Shown here: piece after piece, positions 1-11,400 of the stretch
Numbering within the stretch: position 1 is the stretch's first letter
How the letters are laid out: each line of letters starts with the position of its first letter
Source: Corylus avellana
Lineage: Eukaryota; Streptophyta; Magnoliopsida; Fagales; Betulaceae
Assembly: GCF_901000735.1 (NCBI RefSeq)
Contig: NC_081544.1
Location: forward strand, 30,002,095-30,066,094
DNA: 64,000 nt
Direction of reading: 5' to 3'
The notes under the pieces: generated by a model
Database searches by the model: none
Seen by the model: only the letters and a program-made list of their open reading frames with translations
What the model was told of the DNA's origin: nothing
Translations under genes and position numbers: made by a program

Positions 1-880
1 TGGTATAAGCATTTGTCAGACCATCAGATGTTGGTATCTTCCCCAATATGACCCTGTTATGCATTATATACTCTGATGTCAGGTGAGGGTGAAGTCACAG
101 TTCACGGGGCGAAGAGATCATGCTAAAGGGTTTCAAAAGATAGATGACAAATATGACCCTTCCATACAGCATGCTTGTCATTTGTCACAAAATTAAAGTC
201 CAACCAATTAGTAGCATAGCACTCTCTTATTTCCACATGTAGGCTAAATCTCCTAAGACCGATGTGCTACCAATTACATGCCCCTCGAAAACCAATTCTA
301 ACCACACATTCAAAATTTGGAACTAACTTATGGTAGCACTCAAACTAATAATAACTCAGAATTAAGCACACTCCTACAGACAAGCAGCCGAGGGTAAAAT
401 CATGAAAAACAAAAAAAGAAAGAAATGAACAAAATTATAGAACAGAAATTGCACAAAGTGGCACAAACATTGATCATTAATGATAATGCAGCATCAAACA
501 ATTGAGCAACTGCAAAAGGTTATTGAAATCCAAATTATAACATACATTAAAAGGTTCAAATTCCATCCAAAAAACAAATCCTTGGGTTGAACTTGAAACT
601 AATTACACTTTCATTACTTACTTTGCCAGCCAAGAGTGAAACTAATCCTTGAGACGACAGATTGTCTACTTCTTCACTATGACATACTAGAGAATTGTGG
701 TCTTTAGTGTTTGGAGCTGTTTGGAGTTTCATGGGCTAACCGTTGCTCATTTATTGGCGTCTTGCAAGAGACAGTTGAAAAACATTGTGGTGGCAAAATT
801 TGGAAGATATTCTGTATCATGCAGTCTATTTGTCGAGAGAGGAACACAAAGAAATTTGAGGGGTGTAGAATACCTATACT

Positions 881-893
881 TTTTTTTTGATAG
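881..893 (-). mobile_element. Micro-insertion of a LINE 3' tail (13 nt) with 16-bp target duplication
   Basis: The 16-mer GTAGAATACCTATACT occurs at 865-880 and again at 894-909. Between the copies lie only a T-run and GATAG. In reverse complement this reads CTATC plus poly-A, which resembles the end of the local LINE (ACTTATCAAAAA). The direct repeats fit a target-site duplication made by target-primed reverse transcription, with almost all of the element lost. The same event is present in copy 2 at 11,760-11,772. Confidence 0.7.
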
Positions 894-1110
894 GTAGAAT
901 ACCTATACTGACATTGAAATTTCCATTTTTGTGCTCTCTCTTTGACTGGACATTTGACTACAAGTTGCTTTTCTCACCAAATTTGGGGAGTTTTGGGATC
1001 TTCTGAATTTTAGATGTTACATTTTTATTTTTGGGTTTTTTCTCTTGTATTGCACGTGAGAGGGTTGCACCCCTATACTTTCCATGTACTAGGGTTGAGA
1101 AAAAGACCTT

Positions 1111-1240
1111 TTTTTTTGTTTGATAAGTAATTATTGTATATCTCAAAAAGCGCAAGCGCCTATACACAAAAAGTATACAAGGAAACTAGAGTAAACCCAC
1201 AAAAACCCACAAGAAACCTCACGAATCACCGAACCACCCA
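1111..1240 (-). mobile_element. 5'-truncated LINE tail (~130 bp), reverse orientation
   Basis: Starting from a T-run, the segment carries GATAAGTAATTATTG, the GCGCAAGCGC hairpin and AAAGTATACAAGG. These are the reverse complement of the 3' end of the LINE seen at about 3,050-3,120. AAAGACCTT stands on both sides, at 1,102-1,110 and 1,241-1,249, and is a plausible short target-site duplication. The matching insertion in copy 2 spans about 11,990-12,119. Confidence 0.7.
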
Positions 1241-1649
1241 TAAAGACCTTAATCAAGGTATCTAAAAGATGCTTTCATCGTTTATGTTCTTTTCTCTTTC
1301 TGAGGGCAGGAGAAGCAGGTTAGCGGCCCCACTCCAACATGTTTCTTATCTTTGTTATCCCAATTTTTTTAATTATTTGATATTGGAAAATGTGTCTACA
1401 TACTAGAGCATCATTTATTCTGATATCTAAAAAAAGGTTAAAAGCTGACAGTCTATGAAAACACTTCTCTTTGTTGGTGCTTCACATTCATTTAAATTAC
1501 ACGGGCCTCATGCTCTCCACAACAAAGGAGCTCTCCTAAGCTGATCAAAGCCTTGTGTTTCATTACAACTGCTCACCAGGGATCTATTATACCATATGAT
1601 TACAAAGGTGCAAGTGCTGCTTAAAAGCCAAGCAGACATAGGATACAGG

Positions 1650-3126
1650 AGATCCTCCCCAAAAGCTCAAGGCAAAGGAGAAGGATGTCAGTTTTACGTT
1701 TGATCAAAAGGAGCCAAGGGGCATCTCGAGCAGTGTATATGGGTAAGGTGAGTGTATATGGTTGCAGCCACAATGGAGGCGTTGGTCCAAGGAGAAGAGT
1801 TGACAGAGTTTGTTAAATCATCGAGGGTTAATAGCAAGGATTTTATATCACAAAGGTGTTCTAATAGGTATGGCTAGTATTTGGCGTTGGCGGAATATGG
1901 GGGTGGTGGACAGAGAGGCTTTATTGCAGTTTCGAAGGGTGTAAAAGGCAAGGCTAGAGAAGTTGTGCCGCCGAGCTGAGGGGATAAAAGTTTTGTTTTC
2001 ATAACAGCCTCTCAATGGCTTGCAGTCGAATGCCTTGAGCGGCTCTTCTTCAGTGTCAAAGGGCAAGGCTCTGGTCGAAGGAGTTGGCCGAAGGTCTTAT
2101 GCAAAGATTTGAAGTGGGACAGGGCAAAAGCAGGGCCACGAGTATTTGCAAATGACACCTTGATAGTTTGAGGGGGAAATCCACATCATGAATTTTATTT
2201 GTGTGGCTTGTTCTTATGCTTTGAAATTGTATCCAGTTTCAACTTAATCAGGCTAAATCAGACTTGGTTCCCATGGGTAATGTCAAGAGTGTTGGACTTT
2301 GGGCTACAGGGTTTCTTCTTTGCTGTTGAAGTATCTTGATCTTCTGCAAGGGGCTTCTTTTAAGGCCAAAACTATTTGGGATGGCGTTGTTGAGAAGATC
2401 AAGTACCACTTGGCAAGCTAAAAGATGATGTACTTGTCTAAGGTGGAAGGATTACTTTGATTAAGAGCATCATACCCAATTTGCCTACTTATTTCTTGTC
2501 TATCTTTCCCCTCCCTACCGGTGTTGTAGAGGCGTTACACTGAGATTTATTTATACGGTGGGGTCAATGAAATGTTCAAATTTTACCTGGTAAGTTGGTC
2601 CAAGGTTTGTTCTCCGATCTCTAAGGGAGAGTTGAGGATCCGAAACTAGCTTCTGTTCGACCGTGCTCTTTTAGGGAAGTGGCTATGTTGTTATGTGCAT
2701 GAGAGATTCTAAATATGCCAGCTTGTGGGATGGGTAGTGTTCAAATGAGGTTCATGGGTCGTATGTGGTGGGGTAATGGAAAAATATAAGGAGGGTCTTT
2801 GGGGTGTTTCTAGTCAAAGTGCAGCAGTATGGGATAGGACAATGTGGCAATCTTCAAAATTACAAAAGTGTGGAAGAAGGCTTCGTCTTGCCTAATGTAG
2901 TGTCTTTGGATGGAAAGAAATAATCGAGAGGACGGTGGTGTAAAGTCGCTTTTCTTCAATACTCTAGCACTGGACAACTGCTTTTGACTACCTTAATATG
3001 TCTAGCTTTCATGATTTTCTTGATCTTTTTTCATTTTCTAGCTAGGTGTATCTCTTGTATACTTCATGTGTACTTGAGTTGCGCTTATGCGCTTTTTTTA
3101 ATGATATTTTAATTACTTATCAAAAA
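1650..3126 (+). pseudogene. Degenerate L1-type LINE reverse transcriptase, copy 1
   Basis: Broken frames still read as the C-terminal part of a plant LINE ORF2. A FANDTLI segment near 2,143-2,163 sits where intact elements have the catalytic FADD box, so one aspartate is changed to Asn, and a stop follows closely. Downstream come remnants of the segments KYLxLLQGASFKAKTIWDG, LIKSxxxNLPTYF and LSIFPLP, then W-M-E-R-N-N near 2,910. The element ends in the 3' signature with a GCGCTTATGCGC hairpin, ATTACTTATC and a short A-run at about 3,056-3,126. Multiple stops and frameshifts show it is dead. The 5' limit is uncertain. It lies in an intron of the AAA-ATPase gene, antisense to that gene. Confidence 0.8.
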
Positions 3127-3265
3127 AGAAAAAATTTATCCATTCAATGTATAGAACAATCACCAAATAGATTCTAAAATTAGTTCTACTATTTCAATTT
3201 AAGATTAACCTATTAAACCTTAAATGCTAAAATGAAGAAAACGCGGAGAAGAATCAAATTATGAC

Positions 3266-3317
3266 CTGTTATCAGCTTCAATGCATACAGAAGCCCCAAT
3301 GTATTTCACCCGATCAC
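3266..3317 (-). pseudogene. Duplicate of AAA-ATPase exon 6 (52 bp)
   Basis: On the minus strand this is an exon with a TCCAG acceptor and a GT donor, coding for GDRVKYIGASVCIEADNR. It is identical in sequence and splice sites to exon 6 of the gene at 14,144-14,195. It lies inside copy 1 of the 4.28-kb duplication, out of order relative to exon 7 at 8,485-8,633. If the duplication is an assembly artefact, this is the same exon from the other haplotype. If real, it is an orphan exon that could be mis-spliced into the transcript. Confidence 0.85.
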
Positions 3318-4280
3318 CTGGAAAAAATCAACAAGCAATAAAGTAATTAATTAATGCGATCCAAAAAGACCATGAGCTTTAATAAGAAGAGGTAATAATA
3401 ATTTTGAAACTGTAGAAAGCATATAATAGCTCGATGCAACACCAAAAACACCATGAGCAATCAATACACATCAGCATTGGCACCGCCACTTTCAAGACAG
3501 GCACACAATCAAGAGTGGTTCTTCACTCACCACTCAAACATTCGAACACATCTACTTATACCAATATTACAAGCTCCATGTTCACAGCAACCTACGCTTT
3601 CACAAACACATCCTCCGCATACACATTTAAATGTGAGAGAAAAAGTAAGTATTGGAATGTTCAAATGCTCGGATGATGGATAACTTGAGCACTCAACAAA
3701 CGAGATTCTAACTTATTGTATTGCTTGAAATGCGCACCAAACCAAAAGGAAAAGGCATGTGTAAGGGATAATAGACTTCCTCCATTGATACAAACATAAG
3801 TCTTTCCTCTATACTAAAATATAATAGCAGCACACTGAACAAAATATATGTATATATAAAACCTGGGTAGAAATTGTGGTAAGTATAAAATTTCCTCTTT
3901 TTTTGTGGGTAAGATGTGGAAACGAATCTCGGTAACTGAAAAAGTGAAGCATTTAGTTATCAAAAAGGGATCTGGCTGAAAAGCACTAGCAAAGAAAACT
4001 ATCAATGCACTAGTTAAACAGATTTTGTTTTGAAAAATCATCAGATCCAACAGCATGAACTTGCAGGCTGCCTTAGATATGCAAGTCTTGCAGTCCCTCT
4101 TCAATTTCCAATTTATAGCAGTTGTGCACAATAACCCATTAATATGCATAACAGAACCATTCCTAATCGATTATCTATTTCTAGCAACAAGCTTCCTAAG
4201 CCAAGGAGATAAAAGCTAGATAAGAAATATCAAACCTTTTTTTTATCTAGAAAGAAATACAAGATATCCAAGGAAAACAG

Positions 4281-4380
4281 NNNNNNNNNNNNNNNNNNNN
4301 NNNNNNNNNNNNNNNNNNNNNNNNNNNNNNNNNNNNNNNNNNNNNNNNNNNNNNNNNNNNNNNNNNNNNNNNNNNNNNNN
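4281..4380. other. Assembly gap (100 N)
   Basis: A run of exactly 100 N, the conventional placeholder for a gap of unknown length. Copy 1 of the duplication ends at its left edge, and the orphan GH9 contig begins at its right edge in mid-exon. Confidence 0.99.
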
Positions 4381-5765
4381 CTATCGAGTTCAGGAAAGAA
4401 ATTACAGAGTTAAACCAAATGGGGAACACATTATGGGCCATTAGATGGGGTACTGATTACTTCATGAAAGCACATCCACAGCCTAATGTTCTATGGGGAC
4501 AGGTAAGACTAATGTTCACACACAAAGACAGCGTTTGGTCACCTAGCTAACTATTTCATTATTTCATAGACCATTAGCCTATTTTGGTAGGAGTATCTAA
4601 TAAGTTGAAGCAACCTCGATCGAATTCTATCTACAAGAAAATTATGGACTACTAGAAGAACTTTTATTTTTCAAACAGTAGAATTTTAGGGGGTATGTGA
4701 TTTTTTCCCAATTTTTTAATAACTGCAATAGGCAAAATGGTTTTTAGGTCATGTAAGCTTATACACAGTACTAGGATATATATATGATCATTAAACTTTC
4801 ATCCAAAGAAAAAAAAAAAAAAAAAGATAAAGTAATAATTAAGGAAGCTATTAAAATTCAGGTGGGCGATGGGGCATCTGATCATTATTGTTGGGAGCGA
4901 GCTGAAGACATGACAACTTCAAGAAGTGCTTACAAGCTCGATGCAAATCATCCGGGTTCGGACCTTGCTGGTGAAACTGCTGCTGCCTTGGCTGCGGCTG
5001 CCATAGCTTTCAAGCCTTATAACTCTTCCTACTCCAATCTACTTTTACTTCACGCCAAACAGGTCAGTAGTAAGCCTTAATTAGAAGCCCCTTTTTTCTC
5101 AGAGTTGCTTTCCTGTAAATAATCTTGAAGATATGAAACGAAAAGAGATTAATATCTTCAATTTCTTGCAGCTTTTCTCATTTGCGGACACGTTCAGAGG
5201 TTTATATGATGACTCCATCTCGTGTGCCAAGCAATTCTACACATCATCTGGTTATTTGGTTAGAAAAATGACTCCTTAGCCAAATTAATGCTCTTTTCCA
5301 TCTCCGTTAATTATAATCTTGTCCAATTATTTCTTTCTATGATCTTTTGGTGAAGGATGAGCTATTGTGGGCTGCTTCCTGGCTGTACCAAGCAACCAAT
5401 GATGAGTACTACTTGAAGTATGCAGTGGACAACGCTGCAGGCTTTGGTGGGACAGGATGGTCGGTCAGGGAATTCTCATGGGATAACAAATATGCAGGTG
5501 TACAAATCCTTCTTTCAAAGGTACTGCTGGAGGGAAAAGGGGGTGCCTACACTAACACACTAAAGCAATATCAGGCCAAGGCCGACTACTTTGCCTGTGC
5601 TTGTCTCCAAAAAAATGGTGGCTACAATGTCTTCACAACTCCTGGTTTGTACTCAAAAACTATAATAATATATGTCACTGTCAACCTTTCTAGATATAAC
5701 TTATAAATGGTTTTTATATATATATATAAAAAATAAAAAATAAATAAATGAATAAAAAGTTTGAG

Positions 5766-5805
<40 letters not shown>

Positions 5806-7630
5806 TTGGGGCTCTTAACCAAGTCCTTTTGCACCTGTATATCACTTTGTCCTGCTCTTAGAGAGGCCCAAAACCTTTTTGGAATCATTGTTTATTGTTA
5901 TTGTTTGTATTTGTGTTCTTCCTTCGTATTGCCTTTTTAACTTGGGTTTTGTTGTCGGGAAACTCATCTCGCTTTATTTGTTTATTCCCTTAGAACCCTT
6001 GTTCCAGAAAATATATATAACTTCTAATTGTTGTTCAATAATCTGCAGGGGGCTTATTGTACGTACGTGAATGGAACAACATGCAATACGCCTCATCGGC
6101 AGCATTTCTTCTTGCTGTGTACTCTGATTACCTCTCTGCAGCAAACGCCAAGATCACGTGTCCAGATGGCCTAATTCAACCTCAAGACCTCCTCAATTTC
6201 GCCAAGTCACAGGTGCGTGGAACCCACATATGTACCAGTCTTTGCTCATTCTATTTTCACCTTTTTCAGTCATCACTCTACACTAGGGCCTGCAATTTGC
6301 GACCACACGTTGAACCGGTTCAGGTCATGTCAAAAAATGAGTATAAAATTATATGGGTAGTGTAAAAAATTGTTCGTCCTAAATGTTGTGTGTTGGGTTT
6401 AATTCATGTCAAAACATGAATATAAGACTGTTACGACATTTTTTGGTCTAAAAGTCTCCAATTAGTGAGATATGCACGTTCTTTGCATTCTTTGAGGCGT
6501 TCTGTATCTTTAATCTTACGCTCCTGCAACACAATAACTTATTCGATGCCTAAATTAGTTCATTTGAGTAAAGTCAGCCAAATACACAATATTTCAGTCC
6601 AAGATTTATACCTGGTATAAGGATCTATTTATAGACTAGAATTAAGTCTTCTACTTCGACTTGCCCTAAAAGTGCTGAGAGTTGTGGCCCATTATTCTTC
6701 TGATGGGCTAACAATGGTCTTGAGGCCCATAATGTATCATGTGGGCTAATACAATGAAATTATTTCCAAACATATATAAGTCAACCATAATCTCGTGATG
6801 GATGTGTATGGGGTTAGGAGGGTCATGTGCTCAATTTTGATATGATCTAGATTGGTTGGTTTTTCAGGCTGATTACATTCTTGGCAAAAACCCACAGTCC
6901 ATGAGTTACTTGGTTGGTTACGGACCACAGTATCCGACCCATGTTCACCATAGAGGTGCTTCTATAGCCTCTATGCAAGTTCTCCATTCAGCGGTTGGAT
7001 GCGTACAAGGCTTCGACACATGGTACTATCGCCCTGAGGGAAATCCTAATGTCATCTATGGAGCCCTGGTGGGTGGTCCGGATAAGAATGATAACTTCTC
7101 CGATGACCGCTCCAATTACGAAGAAACCGAACCTACACTCTCTGGCTCTGCTCCTCTAATTGGCCTCTTCTCTAAGCTTCAGGGTGTAAATGGTATTTCA
7201 GGTGAGAACTGATTTTTTTTTTTTTTTTTAATTTATCATCTAATATTTTTGGTAATTATATCGTGCCCATTTATTTCTGATGATCATAATTAATCTGATG
7301 GTTTATCGTTTGATTGTATCTGATGAGATCATCTTTCACTCAACAGGTAATTCCTATCTCGCAAAACAACCAGTGGTCCACCAAAAACCACCAACAACAC
7401 CAAGTGAGTAATAGAATTTAACTTTTCTTGGTAAATATATAAGTGAAAAACTATCTATATACAATTTAAAAAATAATAATAATTTTACAAAATTTTTATT
7501 ATTAGGAAGCAATTGACTATAGAGTGGTTACCCAATTTCTCGATCTTTCTAATTTACTGCCCTTAATTTGAATTGACAGGTACTAGCTATCCCCACAAAA
7601 CACAGGCACCCGGCCCCCCAAAATCATCAG
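4381..7630 (+). pseudogene. Orphan partial GH9 class C endoglucanase (exons 2-9), inverted copy of the gene at 48,151
   Basis: Exons are 4,381-4,502 (truncated), 4,862-5,062, 5,172-5,258, 5,356-5,644, 6,049-6,212, 6,868-7,201, 7,347-7,403 and 7,580-7,630. All have the same borders and, except for two, the same lengths as exons 2-9 of the complete gene at 48,151-52,807. The first is cut by the 4,281 gap, and exon 8 is 57 rather than 60 bp (one codon lost in frame). Coding differences include Asn to His in the LDAN-PGS segment, Lys to Gln in ILGKNP-SMS, and Tyr to His in SYP-KTQ. No stop or frameshift is visible. Exon 1 (signal peptide) and exon 10 (CBM49) are missing because the contig ends at N-runs. 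It is therefore most likely a second allele placed wrongly, or else a recent paralogue. It cannot encode a whole enzyme as assembled. Confidence 0.88.
5769..5797. repeat. (TA)n microsatellite in GH9-fragment intron
   Basis: A pure TA tract followed by a T-run. The matching site in the complete gene, near 51,001-51,025, has a different length, as expected between alleles or young paralogues. About 5,806-6,005 (and 50,815-51,000 in the full gene) resembles the retroposon at 47,011-47,502, sharing the GTTGTCGGG(G/A) block. Confidence 0.8.
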
Positions 7631-7640
7631 GTAAATATTA

Positions 7641-7883
7641 AAACTTAAAGTTCGTTTGAGATTACGTTTGAGAAATATAGTTAATAAGTCAAAAAGGGTT
7701 TTTGGGCAAAAGTTTTATTTTTAAACTTGTGTCAAAAGTGCATTTTGGCCATTTTTAGGCTTTTTTGACCATTAAAAGCGCTTTTAATTTTGTTACCAAA
7801 CGAGTACTTTTTTCTTCAAACAAATTTTTTTAGTGTTAAAAACACTTTTAAACTCCTCAAACACAATTCCAAACAGACCCTTA
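7641..7883. mobile_element. MITE-like element with imperfect terminal inverted repeats
   Basis: The left end (AGTTCGTTTGAGATTACG) is the imperfect reverse complement of the right end (GGTCTGTTTGGAATTGTG). The interior is A/T-rich and holds AAAGCGCTTTTAA-like palindromes. The same element is in the matching intron of the complete GH9 gene (about 48,920-49,170). A related one lies in a glutamine synthetase intron (about 24,880-25,090). The ends look hAT-like, but I could not find a clean 8-bp target duplication, so the superfamily is open. Confidence 0.6.
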
Positions 7884-8007
7884 GCCTAATTTGATAATGG
7901 GTATTGAAAATACTAATATATTTTTTTAATTAAATAAGCATACCTTTTTTTTCTCGAAATTATTAGCCAACAATTCAAAATATAAAACACTTTTCACATT
8001 TATACCA

Positions 8008-8107
8008 NNNNNNNNNNNNNNNNNNNNNNNNNNNNNNNNNNNNNNNNNNNNNNNNNNNNNNNNNNNNNNNNNNNNNNNNNNNNNNNNNNNNNNNNNNNNN
8101 NNNNNNN
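8008..8107. other. Assembly gap (100 N)
   Basis: A second run of exactly 100 N. The GH9 orphan contig ends on its left, and AAA-ATPase intron sequence resumes on its right. Confidence 0.99.
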
Positions 8108-8484
8108 CTAAAATTCATACAATAAAGAGAATCCAAAAAGGGGGGGCAGGAAGTGAAGAAGTGGAAGTTACACTGCCTGCAGCAGCCATGGAAATATGCT
8201 TTTTTTTTCCATATTTGCAATCTACTTTTCATCAGTTTGATGAATTCGATTAGTCAAAGTTTTGCATTACCAATCATTTAATCATATCCATTAGTCAACA
8301 GAACCAAAATGGTTCCCGCTAAACAAAACAGGTATAAAACATGAGCATCTTATCTACACACTGAAATCAAATAAATGTAAAAGACACAACAATATTAGAC
8401 ATTCAAACACATCAAAACTGCAACTTCATCCACATTGAATTGAACTATATTTTTCAGCCAAAGGAAAAGAATTGAAAAAAGTAC

Positions 8485-11400
8485 CATCTATCCAATAAAT
8501 TGGAGGTTTTATAGGCTCTTTGAGTTTATCCTCCTCTCCTTCGGTAGCATTTTTTTCATCAATATCCAAAATGACAGCAACTCGATCACCTTCCACCTCA
8601 TATACCTCTCCACGTTGACCATTTGATAAAGGCCTGAAAAAGATGCCAAGCTTTGATTAATGACTAAGAAAATTGGATATTATGAATATACTTATAATAA
8701 GAATACAAACATTTGAATATTGCTTAATTCTGCTGCCTAAAATGAATAACCCACATTTATGATAATATATATAACAGCTCAAAAAATAAAACATAAACAG
8801 AAAAAGAAGCAAAGGCTATCTATCAAGTTTCAACAATAACAATACTATATTTGCATGTGCGAATGTAGTTATATCCCCACCATATAAGTATTCATTCTTT
8901 TCAAGATTCGTTGTATCAATCTATCTGAAATGCAATCATAACTACATCCCGTATCAACATCCACACTTAAATAAAAGTATTGTTCTGCTATGCAACATGT
9001 CAATAACCCCACAAATTATGATTTTACACTTAAAAAAGCTCATTTAAGATGTCACTATTTATAGAAGGAGAGTATTAACACATATCAGAATTGCCATATG
9101 CATAAATATCATGTGGGAAAAAGGAATGATGACGGCCAACACCGCAAACCCTTTTAAGAGTCAACATATCAGAAATTCAATCAAAATACCAAAATGTGCA
9201 ATACAAAAATAATGCAATTATAATCTACTTATCAGATAGAAATAGATCAGAAAATGAAGCCAATATGCAACCACTCAAGTAAAAACATTAGCATAAGTTT
9301 TTTTTTTATAGGCAAGCAAAGAAATAAAAAAATAAATTAAAAAATTAAAATTAAAATTAAAAATAAATAAAAGCGCAAGGCACCCATAAGCATACAGGAA
9401 GTATACAAAGGGTGCCAAAACAGAAAAAACAAAAAACAAAGAAAACACCAACAAAAACCCAAAAGACAGAAGAAACACCAAAAGCCCCACAACAGAAACC
9501 TAAAAACCAGCAAAAAAAAACCCTGGAAAAACATTAGCATAAGTATACATAAAGTTTATCTACTATTCTGATTTTCAATCTTCAGGTTCCAACCAGCTAG
9601 ATGCTAAAGGTTCCATCAAGTACATGACTAAGTCTCTTTATGCTGCTTCCACATATGTCCCATTGAGCCATTACTTCATTTACATACCCAAGATATAAAT
9701 TTTTGACATTTAGATGTCAAAGCATTTCGCTGAACATATGCCTTTGAAAGAACATCAACCACAGATATCACTTTTCTCATAGCACAACAAAGATGATCCA
9801 GCAGGAAACGAAATATAGTAAGATAGCTCTCAATTCAAAACACAGCCAGTCAGCTATTTAAAATAAAAAATAAAAAATAAAAAATGCAGGATCGCTTCAT
9901 TATAATCCAGTAAAATATATTAAAATCTACTGTCGTCCATCAACAACTCCAACAGAATCAACCCTCAATAAAAGCTGTAGTAAATTGCCCAGGATATAGC
10001 TGCCACCATCTTGGTGCAGTAACACTGAAGTGACAGCTACTGCACTTAACATTATGCTTTGTTTTTTTTTCTTTTACGTATTCTAAATCCAGAAAACAGG
10101 TAGAATTTGTACAAAAGCAATGAATACCTACTTATTAAGTACTAATTAAATCTTTAAACTGAAGCCTGCTTATTAAGCTCTTGAGGTATTCTGAAGTATT
10201 CTACTTCTACAATGCTGCTTTTTGACTATAATGACTTATCAAAAACAAAAGAAAGTCTCTTTCTGCAGCTTCAAGAAAGCTTAGTTTGCTACTTTCTGTT
10301 GAATTTGTGTTGTTGTGGAAACCAGTGAGCATGTGTTGTTGTGGAAACGAGTGAGCAAAAGTACCAATTATCACAAGGTGATTTGAACAGACTAAAAAAA
10401 TCAGGAACACCTCTTCTTCCCTTTTTTTTCCTTTTTGAGGAGTTTAAAAAAACTTAGGGAACTGTAAGACCAATCCCAGATAGAACGTAGTAAAAATGGA
10501 AAGGAAATTTTGAAAACAACAAAAAAAAAAGTATTACCGTGACTATTTAGATAGTCAGTAAATTTTAGGGTTTAAGGAAGGCACTGTACTACAAATAACA
10601 GACTACAAAATATATTTTTTGATAAGTGACTACAAAATATATAACAATTTACTAACTACAGATGCACACAAATAGCACAAGAGTTTAAATTTTAGAGCAA
10701 ATGTAATCACTGGCTAACAGCTAACGACCATGGAAGAGACAAGGAACCGGCTTAGAACCTCGCAAAGAAAAACCATTGACCCAAGCAGTTTCAAGAAAAT
10801 GCCAAGAGTAGAGGGGCGGCATCCAAGAGTTTTTCTTCTATACATTGGGATGACTTACCAACCCACCTGCCACGAATAATGGTATAAGCATTTGTCAGAC
10901 CATCAGATGTTGGTATCTTCCCCAATATGACCCTGTTATGCATTATATACTCTGATGTCAGGTGAGGGTGAAGTCACAGTTCACGGGGCGAAGAGATCAT
11001 GCTAAAGGGTTTCAAAAGATAGATGACAAATATGACCCTTCCATACAGCATGCTTGTCATTTGTCACAAAATTAAAGTCCAACCAATTAGTAGCATAGCA
11101 CTCTCTTATTTCCACATGTAGGCTAAATCTCCTAAGACCGATGTGCTACCAATTACATGCCCCTCGAAAACCAATTCTAACCACACATTCAAAATTTGGA
11201 ACTAACTTATGGTAGCACTCAAACTAATAATAACTCAGAATTAAGCACACTCCTACAGACAAGCAGCCGAGGGTAAAATCATGAAAAACAAAAAAAGAAA
11301 GAAATGAACAAAATTATAGAACAGAAATTGCACAAAGTGGCACAAACATTGATCATTAATGATAATGCAGCATCAAACAATTGAGCAACTGCAAAAGGTT

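Larger units (their letters stand above)
1..4280. repeat. Copy 1 of a ~4.28 kb near-identical direct duplication
   Basis: This block matches 10,880-15,158 over its full length at a constant offset of 10,878-10,879. I noticed only about ten substitutions or small indels by eye, for example near 1,134, 1,187, 1,218, 2,566, 3,231, 3,359 and 4,002. It contains the same dead LINE, the same short LINE insertions and the same 52-bp AAA-ATPase exon as the other copy. It ends exactly at the N-run at 4,281, so its right border is an assembly break rather than a natural junction, and it runs off the left edge of the window. Outside the listed sub-features I see only AT-rich intron-like DNA. Allelic sequence left in the scaffold is more likely than a true tandem duplication. 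Confidence 0.93.

Noticed and set aside
3434..3683. 80- and 76-codon frames in copy 1 (and again at 14,312-14,561)
   Set aside because: Intron sequence of the AAA-ATPase gene with overlapping frames and His/Thr/Ser bias; no family resemblance.
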